Assembly (NCBI RefSeq): GCF_030915405.1
Contig: NZ_CP133262.1
Span: 2,046,001-2,110,000 of the forward strand
Length of the DNA stretch: 64,000 nt
Reading direction: 5' to 3'
Source of the DNA: Neobacillus nitrireducens
GTDB lineage: Bacteria; Bacillota; Bacilli; Bacillales; Cytobacillaceae
In this document: piece after piece, positions 16,288-25,463 of the stretch
Layout of the letters: the number at the start of each line of letters is the position of its first letter
How positions within the stretch are numbered: position 1 is the stretch's first letter
Made by a program: the position numbers and the translations under genes
The notes under the pieces: generated by a model
What the model saw: the letters and a program-made list of their open reading frames with translations, nothing else
Databases searched by the model: none
What the model was told of the DNA's origin: nothing

Positions 16288-16324
16288 GGAGGTGACTCCT
16301 TACCTGTCTAAAAACGGGATAAGG
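16288..16324 (+). promoter_or_regulatory. SD-sequestering leader hairpin (copy 2)
   Basis: CCTTACCTGT (16298-16307) pairs with ACGGG-A-TAAGG (16314-16324): ten pairs with one bulged A and one G-T. It buries the SD AAGGGA (16321-16326) of the gene at 16333. Just upstream, GGAG (16288-16291) can pair with CTCC (16296-16299) around GTGA and would break the base of that stem. The motif GAGGTG..CT.CCTTACCT is shared with the leader of the paralogue at 14711. Confidence 0.5.
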
Positions 16325-16332
16325 GAACTTAT

Positions 16333-17685
16333 TTGGACATATTTAACTTGGTTATTATAGCCATTTTAATTGCATTAACTGCTTTTTTTGTAGCTTCAGA
16401 ATTTGCTATTATCAGAGTAAGAGGTTCAAGAATTGATCAGTTAATTGAAGAAGGAAATTCCAGTGCTGTGACTGCTAAAAGAGTAATTTCAAACTTAGAT
16501 GAATATCTTTCTGCTTGTCAGTTAGGAATTACCATTACTGCCCTTGGATTAGGTTGGCTTGGTGAATCGACATTTGAAAAGATACTCCACCCTATTTTTA
16601 AAAGCTTGCATATTCCTGAAAGTTTTAACCAAATATTGTCTGTGGGGTTAGCTTTTGCCGCAATTACATTTTTACATGTAGTTATAGGTGAACTTGCACC
16701 TAAAACCTTGGCAATCCAGAAAGCAGAATGGATTACCCTGATGATGTCACGTCCGCTCATCCTTTTTTATAAGATTATGTTTCCTGTAATTTGGCTGCTT
16801 AATGGGTCTGCACGAATTACCACAAGATTTTTTGGGCTTAAGCCTGTTTCAGAAAACGAAATTGCCCATACAGAGGAAGAGCTCCGAATTATCCTTTCAG
16901 AAAGCTATAAAAGTGGTGAAATTAACCAATCAGAGTTTAAGTATGTAAATAAAATTTTTGAATTTGATAACCGTATTGCCAAAGAAGTAATGGTCCCAAG
17001 AACGGAAATCGTTTCGTTGTCTAAGGATGATACATTAGAGACTTTTCTTCAGGTGTTACGCGAAGAAAAATTCACAAGATATCCGATTATTGATGGTGAT
17101 AAGGACCATATCATTGGGCTTATTAATATAAAAGAAGTGATGACCGATTTAATTGGTAATGAGAAACTAGCCGAACGGACCTTAGAAAACTATACACGAC
17201 CAATTATTAGAGTAATAGAAACGATTCCTATCCATGACTTATTAGTGAAGATGCAAAAAGACCGTGTCCATATGGCGATATTAATGGATGAATATGGCGG
17301 TACTTCAGGGCTTGTTACTGTAGAAGATATCTTGGAAGAGATTGTTGGGGAAATTCGTGACGAATTCGATATGGATGAAATTCCAGAGATACGTAAAATG
17401 AAGGAAAATCACTATATTATCGACTCTAAAGTATTAGTTAGTGAGGTCAATGATTTATTGGGAGTAGAGATTGACGATGAAGATGTGGATACGATTGGCG
17501 GTTGGATACTGACCGAAAATTATGAAGCAAAAGAAGGAGACATCCTGCTTCATGACACCTATTCCTTTAAAATTCTCGATATGGAAGAGCACCATATTAA
17601 ATATATTGAGGTCATGAAAAATGCCAATAACGGTGAGGCAACCAGCCAACAAGTTTCAATACCCAATTCCGAAGTGCTATCTTAA
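16333..17685 (+). CDS. CNNM/CorC-type divalent-cation transporter, second paralogue
   Basis: A 450-residue paralogue of the preceding transporter with the same domains: the CNNM membrane domain begins FVASEFAIIRVRGSRIDQL, CBS pairs include VMVPRTEIVSLS and [18 protein letters not shown], and a CorC_HlyC domain follows. Start is TTG at 16333 with AAGGGA 6-7 nt upstream. Identity between the two proteins looks well over half by eye, so this is a tandem duplication, but the intergenic regions differ. Mg2+ (or Co2+) export is the likely role from family knowledge. Confidence 0.9.
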   Translation: MDIFNLVIIAILIALTAFFVASEFAIIRVRGSRIDQLIEEGNSSAVTAKRVISNLDEYLSACQLGITITALGLGWLGESTFEKILHPIFKSLHIPESFNQILSVGLAFAAITFLHVVIGELAPKTLAIQKAEWITLMMSRPLILFYKIMFPVIWLLNGSARITTRFFGLKPVSENEIAHTEEELRIILSESYKSGEINQSEFKYVNKIFEFDNRIAKEVMVPRTEIVSLSKDDTLETFLQVLREEKFTRYPIIDGDKDHIIGLINIKEVMTDLIGNEKLAERTLENYTRPIIRVIETIPIHDLLVKMQKDRVHMAILMDEYGGTSGLVTVEDILEEIVGEIRDEFDMDEIPEIRKMKENHYIIDSKVLVSEVNDLLGVEIDDEDVDTIGGWILTENYEAKEGDILLHDTYSFKILDMEEHHIKYIEVMKNANNGEATSQQVSIPNSEVLS

Positions 17686-17696
17686 TATGTTCTAAA

Positions 17697-17723
17697 ACAG
17701 ATCGATTTTCGGTCTGTTTTTTT
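17697..17723 (+). terminator. terminator of the second CNNM gene
   Basis: ACAGATCG pairs with CGGTCTGT (eight pairs, one G-T), followed by TTTTTTTG. Confidence 0.75.
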
Positions 17724-17734
17724 GTGCAGAAAAA

Positions 17735-17783
17735 AAATAGTAAAAAAGATCAGATTATCGTTATCTGATCTTTTTTACTATTT
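17735..17783. terminator. long perfect inverted repeat, bidirectional terminator
   Basis: About 21-bp arms (AAATAGTAAAAAAGATCAGA and complement) surround a 7-nt loop. The minus-strand orientation ends the coiled-coil gene at 17791. Confidence 0.75.
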
Positions 17784-17790
17784 CGAGGAA

Positions 17791-18090
17791 TTATTCTTTT
17801 GTTTTAATAATTATTATTTCCTCTTCAACTTTTGCGATTTTAACTAAATGCGAATCAAGACGTCGGTTCATATGCTGTATTTCACTTTTGTGAGAATCTT
17901 CAATTCGTTGAAGTGAATCTTTAATATCGGAAAGGTCGATTTGGTTTACTTCTACACGATGTTCAATGCTATCCATTTTTTCCAGCCTGGATAATCTTTT
18001 TTCAATATTATCTAACGTTTCATTAAATGTCTGAAGTAAACTTTTAATATCATTGTCATATTCTGTTAACTTATCGAACTCCTTCACCAT
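17791..18090 (-). CDS. coiled-coil hypothetical protein
   Basis: A 99-residue hydrophilic protein predicted from its heptad pattern to be almost wholly coiled coil (LLQTFNETLDNIEKRLSRLEK and LSDIKDSLQRIEDSH, each with leucines or isoleucines at a/d positions). No membrane segment and no cysteines. The start ATG has AAGGGGG 9 nt upstream. The gene is bounded by a strong terminator. No function can be assigned; small Bacillus coiled-coil proteins of this kind are usually annotated hypothetical. Confidence 0.65.
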   Translation of the reverse strand: MVKEFDKLTEYDNDIKSLLQTFNETLDNIEKRLSRLEKMDSIEHRVEVNQIDLSDIKDSLQRIEDSHKSEIQHMNRRLDSHLVKIAKVEEEIIIIKTKE

Positions 18091-18182
18091 TTGTAAAACC
18101 CCCTTTTTGCTTGCCTTTATCTTAACATTATTTTCATTATATATATGTTACAATATCAGTAACACTGTCTATTTGGAAATAA

Positions 18183-18443
18183 TCACCAGTTTCTCCAAAC
18201 TCTTAATACATATCCGCCACATCCACACTGATCAATGAATTTAATCTTAACCTTTTCAGGATACAGCTCCTCAATTAGTGGCTGTAGATAGTCAACAGGA
18301 TTTCCAAACGTTTCAGCTGTTACCAGATTTACAAAACACCCCTTTTTCGTTTCTTCCACCGCCAATAGTGCATCTTTAATAATTAGGTCAATATTTAGTT
18401 CGTATTCATCATGCTCTAAATCTTTCGTCCAATCTTTATCCAT
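18183..18443 (-). CDS. hypothetical protein with C-terminal CGCGGYV motif
   Basis: An 86-residue protein, acidic at the N-terminus and ending FIDQCGCGGYVLRVWRNW. The CxCGGYV motif suggests metal or cluster binding, but it is not enough to name a family. The ATG at 18443 was chosen because GGAGG overlaps the upstream in-frame ATG (18455) and lies 6 nt from this one. It has a single upstream direct-repeat region and no operon partner. Confidence 0.55.
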   Translation of the reverse strand: MDKDWTKDLEHDEYELNIDLIIKDALLAVEETKKGCFVNLVTAETFGNPVDYLQPLIEELYPEKVKIKFIDQCGCGGYVLRVWRNW

Positions 18444-18463
18444 ATAATCCTCCATAATAGAAA

Positions 18464-18499
18464 TATTTATTAGTTATATTTATTAGTTATATTTATTAA
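18464..18499. repeat. short tandem repeat, 13-bp unit
   Basis: TATTTATTAGTTA occurs twice in full and once in part with an exact 13-bp period, just upstream of the gene that starts at 18443. It may shift promoter spacing by slippage, but no promoter is clearly embedded in it. Confidence 0.6.
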
Positions 18500-18745
18500 A
18501 ACCGTTTTTGAAAAATATGTAGTGATTCAATGCATAAAAGTGAACGTTTTAAGGAAAAAATTTGAACATTTTATAAAATGATTATATTTGATGACAGCCC
18601 GTGAATAATGTCACATGCAAAACTTCTTAAAAGTTATACTCTTCCAATATAGAGAAATGGTAAATAGTAATTATCTAGCTGTAATCTTAACACCCATTTC
18701 TTACTTATGAATCATTACCTAAAAGGAAAAGGTTGGTGCATTTAG
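18500..18745. other. AT-rich intergenic stretch upstream of the YneR-like gene
   Basis: No gene or strong hairpin is seen. The SD AAAGGAAAAGG lies within the last 20 bases before the YneR-like start at 18746. Confidence 0.5.
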
Positions 18746-19057
18746 ATGTTCATTTCAATAGACGAAAGAGCTGCCTCATGGTTCACAAGAGAATTCGAAT
18801 TAAATAAGCCTTTTAGTATTCGGATGTTTCCTCAATATGCGGGTTTTGGAAATAAGCACAAAGGATATAGTCTTGCCCTTTCAGCTGAAAAACCTTCCAA
18901 TGTTGGTTATACAAATGTTGTAAATGGAATTACCTTCTTTGTCGAAGCCAATGATGTTTGGTTTTTCGAAGATACAGAAACTTGCTTAACGATTGATAAT
19001 GACTCAGAAGAACTATTGGTCCAATATAATGAACTTGCAACTGCTGCCGTATCTTAA
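18746..19057 (+). CDS. yneR: HesB/YneR-family protein
   Basis: A 103-residue protein of the HesB_YneR group, which has the IscA-like fold but lacks the cluster-binding cysteines. Here the C-terminal CxC expected of true IscA proteins is absent; the only Cys is in ETCLTI. Seen: ISIDERAASWFTREFEL at the start, IRMFPQYAGFG, and GITFFVEANDVWFFED. Function is unknown; it should not be called an Fe-S scaffold. SD AAAAGG precedes the ATG by about 14 nt. Confidence 0.8.
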   Translation: MFISIDERAASWFTREFELNKPFSIRMFPQYAGFGNKHKGYSLALSAEKPSNVGYTNVVNGITFFVEANDVWFFEDTETCLTIDNDSEELLVQYNELATAAVS

Positions 19058-19087
19058 AATCAGGATAGTTACTAACTAATTTAAAGT

Positions 19088-19118
19088 ATAAAAAACAAGC
19101 CCTATGGCTTGTTTTTTG
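19088..19118. terminator. bidirectional terminator
   Basis: ACAAGCC/GGCTTGT with flanking A- and T-runs and loop CTAT lies after the YneR-like gene. Confidence 0.8.
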
Positions 19119-19242
19119 ATTTCAATTAGTTTCCTTTCTCTAATCAATATTCTTCGGTTAAAGTTCCCTTTTATCACTTACATATCTTTCCAATACTACC
19201 GAACTTATTATTCAGAAAATTAGGAATAAATTGTGAACTGTG

Positions 19243-19270
19243 TTACAATATTGAAAGTTTTTGTTATAAT
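19243..19270 (+). promoter_or_regulatory. candidate sigma-A promoter of the orphan F0 operon
   Basis: TTACAA (19243-19248), 16 nt, then TATAAT (19265-19270), about 65 bp before the subunit-a gene. Confidence 0.5.
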
Positions 19271-19321
19271 AAACATGACATATTTCCTATACTTAAGGTC
19301 GTGATTTCTCTCTTTTCCTAA

Positions 19322-20059
<738 letters not shown>

Positions 20060-20083
20060 TAGTATTGAAGGAGTTGAGTTGTT

Positions 20084-20479
20084 TTGGGTGATCTTACTTT
20101 ATTTGGTCTGCCAATTTCATTGGGGACGATGATTTACCAAGCAAGTATTTTTACAATTTTAGTATTAATTTTAAAAAAGCTTGTGTTTAAAAAACTAGTA
20201 AATATTTTAGATACACGAAAACAACACATCGAAAATCAGTTACAATTAACAGAAAAGTATAAAATTGATGCAGCCAGGAACCTTGACAAAAGTGAGGACA
20301 CCCTCAAGCAAGCAAGACATGAGGCAAGAGAAATATTAAAACATAGTGAAAACGAAGCAACATTAATAATTAATGATGCTAGAGAAAAGGCCAAACAAAT
20401 TTTAAAAGACGCAAATGAAGAAGCACATCATACACGTACCCGATTCATTACAAAGGCAGACCAAATTAAGGGGGCCTAA
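20084..20479 (+). CDS. shortened F0 ATP synthase subunit b-like protein
   Basis: A 131-residue protein starting like AtpF: SLGTMIYQASIFTILVLILK is the N-terminal TM helix (about 12-32), then a charged coiled coil (about 40-131) with EARE and DARE. Family members are usually near 165-175 residues, so the C-terminal part that docks on delta and F1 is missing. The stop is not a frameshift: the next gene begins 4 nt later with its own SD. The start is TTG at 20084, with SD AAGGAG about 12 nt upstream, 24 bp after subunit a. Confidence 0.75.
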   Translation: MGDLTLFGLPISLGTMIYQASIFTILVLILKKLVFKKLVNILDTRKQHIENQLQLTEKYKIDAARNLDKSEDTLKQARHEAREILKHSENEATLIINDAREKAKQILKDANEEAHHTRTRFITKADQIKGA

Positions 20480-20483
20480 AACC

Positions 20484-21458
20484 ATGAAACATAAGTTTAC
20501 AATATCCTTGAACAAAGTAACTGAGAACTTAGAATTAGCATTTGAAGAAAAATGGATTTATGCCCATTATAAAAAAGGAGCAATTGAAAAAACTGCATGC
20601 CTATTAAAAAATGATAACAAATCAGAGGAAGAGTATCTTGATGCCTTTTTTGAAGATAATCAGGTGTCCGAAGAAATGAAAATGGAGGTTAAGAATTTTT
20701 TAAGAAGTGGAATAAGTCACAAAGATGAACATTGGAATGAATTCACCAATTTTCTTATTAAAACGCTCTCATTAAATATGGTTTTCGGAATTACAATAGC
20801 ACTATGTGTTTTTGGTGGTTACAGGCTGGGTGCATTATTAGATAATCGCTATGGTATTTATCCTACTTTTACATTAATAGGACTATTTTTCGGAATTGGA
20901 ATTGGCGCAATAACTGTTTATTCAATGGTTCAAAAGTACTTTAAAACATCTATTCAAAAAGGAAAAGGTATAAAAAAATCTTTAAATAAAGAACAGGAAA
21001 ATGATAAGAGTTACCCTATTATTGATGTTACGATGGATGAAGTTCGTAAGGCAATAAGAACTTTTTCCGATAATTTACCAAAAGGAGTTTACCGGACGAT
21101 TCTTGTTCAAGATGATAATTCTATTGACTTTAATCAACTTGCTCCACATCTTGGCGGGATTCCATCAAAAAAGTTCTATATGTCTAAAGAAACGTACGAT
21201 TTATTTGAGGAAAATGAAAAGCAAATTCCCTTAGAAATGGATATCGTGCAGAAAGCGGTTGATTTGTTTGTAAAAGAACATAAGGAATTTCCTATGTTAA
21301 AATTCGACCCACTTCACAAGGTGAATTATTTTCAGTTAAAGCAAGAGCATTATCTTAAAGAAGAACCTAAAATACAATTTTATATTACCGACCTTGATGG
21401 ATTAATTACACATATAAAACCTCGGAAGAAAAAGATGGGAAACACCTCTCACAGCTGA
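20484..21458 (+). CDS. AtpZ/AtpI-like membrane domain fused to a cytoplasmic domain
   Basis: A 324-residue protein from the ATG at 20484 (SD AAGGGGG). Residues 1-90 are a charged N-terminal region. Residues 96-116 and 128-149 form a helical pair with FGGYRLGALLDNRYG between them, typical of AtpZ/AtpI accessory proteins of F-type ATPases. Residues about 175-315 form a soluble domain (YPIIDVTMDEVRKAIRTF, LGGIPSKKFYMS, FYITDLDGLITHIKP) that I think occurs on its own in Bacillus (possibly DUF3939); the name needs checking. The fusion, next to a and b-like genes, suggests an accessory factor for a non-standard F0. Confidence 0.75.
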   Translation: MKHKFTISLNKVTENLELAFEEKWIYAHYKKGAIEKTACLLKNDNKSEEEYLDAFFEDNQVSEEMKMEVKNFLRSGISHKDEHWNEFTNFLIKTLSLNMVFGITIALCVFGGYRLGALLDNRYGIYPTFTLIGLFFGIGIGAITVYSMVQKYFKTSIQKGKGIKKSLNKEQENDKSYPIIDVTMDEVRKAIRTFSDNLPKGVYRTILVQDDNSIDFNQLAPHLGGIPSKKFYMSKETYDLFEENEKQIPLEMDIVQKAVDLFVKEHKEFPMLKFDPLHKVNYFQLKQEHYLKEEPKIQFYITDLDGLITHIKPRKKKMGNTSHS

Positions 21459-21470
21459 GAGGTGTTTTAA
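21441..21470 (+). terminator. terminator overlapping the 3' end of the fusion gene
   Basis: AACACCTCTCA (21441-21451) pairs with TGAGAGGTGTT (21456-21466), followed by TTAA. The stop codon TGA starts the 3' arm, so the last codons form part of the terminator. Confidence 0.75.
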
Positions 21471-21481
21471 CATATTAAATT

Positions 21482-23383
21482 CTATTTCCTTAAATGGAAT
21501 GGGACTGTTGTTACCGCAATATCCTTATGGCGTAAGAACCAAACCCGTAGCATTAATGCGCTATGGTTATGTAATAGATGATGCCACCATTTAATCGGGA
21601 TGAATTGGGGTATTAATATATGAATCAATTTTTCTTCATGTTTTTCTTCAACCACTTTTATTAATCTTGATAAAGGTTCAAGGAGGGACCGGTATTTGCT
21701 TTTTAGGCAAATCAACCTACATGGACTCCCCCATTCCATCCATCTTTGCTCCATTGTTTTTATCGCTTCATCGTCGAATCCTACATAGACTGCAATGACA
21801 TCTGAATTTAGACTTTTTGCAAATGACAAGGTATTGTTTACTACTTTGTGGACTCCAGATATAAGAACAATCGATAATACATTCTTTGTTATTGGAATGG
21901 TTTCCGGATTAAGCTTTAGCTCATATGCTATTTCCTCATAATGTCGATGGATTGCGAATGAAAAGAAAATAAAAATTGGTAATACTATTAAAACAATCCA
22001 AGCTCCCCCCATAAACTTCGTCACTGCAAAAATTATCGCAACCAGAGTGGTAATGACTGCACCAACTATGTTTATAGAGAGCTTCAAATGCCAGTGATTC
22101 CCCTTTACCTTCAGCCATCTTCTTATCAAACCAAATTGTGCGATGGTAAACGATAGGAATACTCCAATTGCATATAATGGTATGAGAGCATTTGTATGGG
22201 CATTGAAACTAATAATCAGTAAGCTAGCAAATGAGGCTAAAACAATTATTCCATTTGAGTACCCTAGACGATCCCCTCTATTTAATAAGCCCCTAGGTAA
22301 AAATCCGTCAGCCGCCACTATTGCCGCAAGCTGTGAAAATCCTGTAAAAGTGGAGTTTGCAGCAAGAATTAACACAATAAATGTAAACCAAATGATTATC
22401 TGATAAATGATTCCATCCCCAAAATAAGTACTCGTTAATTGTGATAACATCGTATTATGCGGATTCACGGAGATTCCATTAATAAATATATGGAGAGAAA
22501 ATCCAAGTAAGGTGATTGCAGTAATGATACCCAGGGCTATGTAGGATTTTATCGCATTCTTTTTCTGAGGTTCACGAAATACAGGGACAGCATTAGAAAT
22601 AGTCTCAATACCTGTTAGGGCAGAACATGCTGAGCTGAATGCCTTGAGGGTTAATAGAATGGATAAATCCTGCGGGAACGTGCCAATCACTGGTGTTGAA
22701 CCTTTAATAAATCCATATTTAAATTCATCAATAAATCCTGCCATGATAACTACTATCATACAAATCATAAAACCGATTGTAGGCCAAGCTAATACTCTTG
22801 CAGATTCAGCTACTCCACGTAAATTGATGATAACTAGAAGTGCTACACAAAGAATTGCTAGTACCGTTTCATATGGTGCCAAAATATGATAGGCAGAAAC
22901 TAGTGCTTCCATTGCAGCAGAAATAGAAACCGCAACAGTCAAAATATAATCTATTAATAATGAACTCGAGGCAACTAATGAGATCCAAATCGGTTTGAAA
23001 TTATCCTTAGCAATCGCGTAGGCTCCCCCGCCATTAGGATAGGCCAAGATTCCCATAATATATGATAAAATTAATATTCCTAATAAAAAAATAGTAGCCA
23101 ATGTAATGGGGATAATAAGCCATTTCGCGTCTTCTCCAAGCGAAGCCAGTTCAGTTAATCCTGATTCCGGACCGTAAGAAACAGACGAATACAAATCCGC
23201 AGATAAAATTGGCAACGCAATAAACCACAATAACTTTGTATGTTTGCTTTGTAATTCTGCTGTACGCATCGGACGGCCAATTAAGACTTTTTTTACGTTC
23301 TTTAGTTCGTGGATTGCATAACAAATGAAAATTATTGCCACAACACCTAAAACCCATTCGAGTACTTTCACCCAATGGACCAT
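21482..23383 (-). CDS. KimA-like APC-family permease (K+/H+ symporter family)
   Basis: A 633-residue membrane permease resembling B. subtilis KimA (YdaO), a high-affinity potassium importer. Seen: the SADLYSSVSYGPE segment in TM1 and AYPNGGGAY before TM2, IDYILTVAVSISA, LRGVAESAR and ALTGIETISNAVP. A cytoplasmic C-terminal region (about 500-633) follows 12 TM segments. The first ~45 residues add an extra hydrophobic segment not usual in KimA. No c-di-AMP riboswitch (ydaO type) was seen in the 233 bp upstream, unlike B. subtilis. General amino-acid transport is the alternative. Confidence 0.8.
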   Translation of the reverse strand: MVHWVKVLEWVLGVVAIIFICYAIHELKNVKKVLIGRPMRTAELQSKHTKLLWFIALPILSADLYSSVSYGPESGLTELASLGEDAKWLIIPITLATIFLLGILILSYIMGILAYPNGGGAYAIAKDNFKPIWISLVASSSLLIDYILTVAVSISAAMEALVSAYHILAPYETVLAILCVALLVIINLRGVAESARVLAWPTIGFMICMIVVIMAGFIDEFKYGFIKGSTPVIGTFPQDLSILLTLKAFSSACSALTGIETISNAVPVFREPQKKNAIKSYIALGIITAITLLGFSLHIFINGISVNPHNTMLSQLTSTYFGDGIIYQIIIWFTFIVLILAANSTFTGFSQLAAIVAADGFLPRGLLNRGDRLGYSNGIIVLASFASLLIISFNAHTNALIPLYAIGVFLSFTIAQFGLIRRWLKVKGNHWHLKLSINIVGAVITTLVAIIFAVTKFMGGAWIVLIVLPIFIFFSFAIHRHYEEIAYELKLNPETIPITKNVLSIVLISGVHKVVNNTLSFAKSLNSDVIAVYVGFDDEAIKTMEQRWMEWGSPCRLICLKSKYRSLLEPLSRLIKVVEEKHEEKLIHILIPQFIPIKWWHHLLHNHSALMLRVWFLRHKDIAVTTVPFHLRK

Positions 23384-23616
23384 AAAAAGGACTCCTTTCT
23401 ATTCCTCCCATACAGTTGAAAACTATTTATTTAGAATATTATCTAATAAAATCAACCCATTTCCACTTTAACTTTGTGAAATCTTTATGTTATTTTTTTC
23501 CTATCTATCTGAGTAATCAACAAAAAATCCATTATTAAGTATTTTTTTTTGCTTTTTTTTCAGCAAAATTGAGATAATAGCAATAGACAATAATATTCTC
23601 TAAAGACGAGGGGTTC

Positions 23617-24876
23617 ATGATGTTAAATCGTAAAAATAAAACACAGCATTTAGCGACTATTTTTCTTGCTGTGATGGGTATTGGCTTCCTAGCAACTATT
23701 CCGATACAGGATACTTTCTGGGGGAGGATCCTGCTCGGAGGATTTGAAGCTGGTCTTGTAGGAGGACTAGCGGATTGGTTTGCCGTAACAGCTCTATTTC
23801 GTCACCCACTAGGTATTCCTATTCCACATACTGCTCTGCTCCCAAAAAATCGAAGTAGAATCATTACTGGAATAATCTCAATGTTAGAAAATGATTGGCT
23901 CACAAAAGAAAGTATTCATAAAAAATTGGATAACATCAAATTTACCGAAAAACTATTTGAGATAATCTATAAAGAATTACCTTCACCAGCAGTAGAAAAG
24001 AATTTCATCATGATTTCTAAACACTTGATTACGACTTTTGATTTAAAAAGATTCGCTCCATTGTTAGAAGAAGAAATAAAATCTAGAATAGATGCTCTAG
24101 ATAGTAAGAATTATCTCCCTTTGCTGATTGATCAGGTTGCCATTAGAAAATATGATGAAAAAGCCCTTGATTACATACTTAAAGAAATTGATGACTGGGC
24201 AAGTAAAGAGAGCACAAAGTATAAGTTAGGCGGATTAGCAGTCGATGCGGTGGAAAATATCAAAGCGGATGGTTTTATGCAATTTGCTTTAAAATCATTT
24301 AGCAACCTCGTAAATGAAGAAAAATTGGGTAATATTATCCAAAGCTTAATTTTAAAAGGTGTAGATAGCTATCGAGACCCCATGAACCAGAATAGACAAG
24401 GCTTATTGACTCATATCCAGAATAAGCTTCAAGTCATTAAAAGTGATGAAAAGATACAAGATGAAATAAATAATTTAAAATCTCAGCTAGTCGAAAAATG
24501 GGAGCTTCAAGAGCAAATTTCTGAATTATTAAGCCAAATTCAGCAAAAAGCTTATGACTTTGTTGAAAAACCATCCTTTTATGGAGATTATCTCCTTCCT
24601 TTAATTAAAAAGGGCTTAGAAGGAGTCGAGTCAAATCCAGAGAAAGTGATTCTTTTAGAAACTTGGATTAAGGATCATATTATTAGTTTTATTGATAAAA
24701 ATCATTCGAAAATAGGATTACTAGTAAAAGAAAATTTAGAAAAACTAGATGATAAAACACTTATCGAAATGGTTGAAACAAACGTTGGAAAAGACCTGCA
24801 ATGGATTCGTGTCAATGGGGCTGTATGCGGCTTTTTAATAGGAATTGTTCTAGTTGGTATTAAAGCCTTTTTTTAA
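23617..24876 (+). CDS. DUF445 membrane protein (YjiN-like)
   Basis: A 419-residue DUF445 protein. The N-terminal membrane region has LAVMGIGFLATIPI and GGLADWFAVTALFRHPLGIP (the family hallmark, near residues 45-64). A long helical cytoplasmic middle and a C-terminal TM segment (VCGFLIGIVLVGIKAFF) follow. B. subtilis YheB and E. coli YjiN share this domain; the length fits YjiN better. Function is unknown. SD GACGAGGGG is about 8 nt before the ATG. It is monocistronic with a terminator. Confidence 0.85.
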   Translation: MMLNRKNKTQHLATIFLAVMGIGFLATIPIQDTFWGRILLGGFEAGLVGGLADWFAVTALFRHPLGIPIPHTALLPKNRSRIITGIISMLENDWLTKESIHKKLDNIKFTEKLFEIIYKELPSPAVEKNFIMISKHLITTFDLKRFAPLLEEEIKSRIDALDSKNYLPLLIDQVAIRKYDEKALDYILKEIDDWASKESTKYKLGGLAVDAVENIKADGFMQFALKSFSNLVNEEKLGNIIQSLILKGVDSYRDPMNQNRQGLLTHIQNKLQVIKSDEKIQDEINNLKSQLVEKWELQEQISELLSQIQQKAYDFVEKPSFYGDYLLPLIKKGLEGVESNPEKVILLETWIKDHIISFIDKNHSKIGLLVKENLEKLDDKTLIEMVETNVGKDLQWIRVNGAVCGFLIGIVLVGIKAFF

Positions 24877-24887
24877 TCTTACGGAAG

Positions 24888-24914
24888 AAGCTGCCCTTAG
24901 AGGGTAGCTTTTTT
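24888..24914 (+). terminator. terminator of the DUF445 gene
   Basis: AAGCTGCCC pairs with GGGTAGCTT, followed by TTTTGA. Confidence 0.8.
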
Positions 24915-25023
24915 GAATATGAATTTCTAACTTGTCCTCTTGAACCTAAAGTTATTTTTCAGAATTTTCCCGCATAATTAGTGCTGTAGTCATAACTTTT
25001 AAAGTAAAAAGGGAGGCTGGAAA

Positions 25024-25389
25024 ATGGGAATAAGGTTGATTAAAATTTCTGTTGTGTATTTTGTTATTGGGGTTTGCATGGGTATGTATATGTCAATGAC
25101 GCAAAGTTTCGACTTCACCCCTGTACATGCCCATATTAACTTATTAGGTTGGCTTACTTTGGCTGTTGCTGGTCTCATTTATGTTGCTTTTCCAAACGCA
25201 GCAGAAACTACACTCGCTAAAGTTCACTTCTGGATTCATAATATTTCTCTGCCCATTATGATGATAGGACTCGCTTTTTATGTTTCTGGGACGGAAAGTG
25301 CCGAGCCCGCGATAGCTACTGGTGGTACATTAATGGTCTTAGGTATCATTGTCTATGCAATTAATATCCTAAAAAATGTTAAGGGTTAA
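25024..25389 (+). CDS. small heme-copper-oxidase subunit I-like membrane protein
   Basis: A 121-residue protein with four TM segments, resembling the N-terminal part of cbb3/NorB-type oxidase subunit I. The HAHINLLGW motif (about residues 37-45) is the hallmark of the small 'cytochrome-c oxidase-like' proteins. A second His lies in KVHFWIHNISLP, so heme binding is conceivable. It is far too short to be a complete oxidase and no oxidase genes are nearby. SD AGGGAGG lies 7 nt from the ATG. It may be a heme or copper sensor or assembly factor. Confidence 0.75.
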   Translation: MGIRLIKISVVYFVIGVCMGMYMSMTQSFDFTPVHAHINLLGWLTLAVAGLIYVAFPNAAETTLAKVHFWIHNISLPIMMIGLAFYVSGTESAEPAIATGGTLMVLGIIVYAINILKNVKG

Positions 25390-25435
25390 ATTGCACTTTT
25401 AGTCTATTAATTTATTCATCAAAACTTGTCCAAAC

Positions 25436-25460
25436 AAAAGACGCCAGTGGCGTCTTTTTA
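25436..25460. terminator. bidirectional terminator
   Basis: AAAGACGCC/GGCGTCTTT with loop AGT lies between convergent genes. Confidence 0.85.
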
Positions 25461-25463
25461 TTT

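Noticed and set aside
18746..19057. IscA/SufA-type Fe-S scaffold
   Set aside because: The conserved cluster-binding cysteines are absent; it belongs to the YneR branch.
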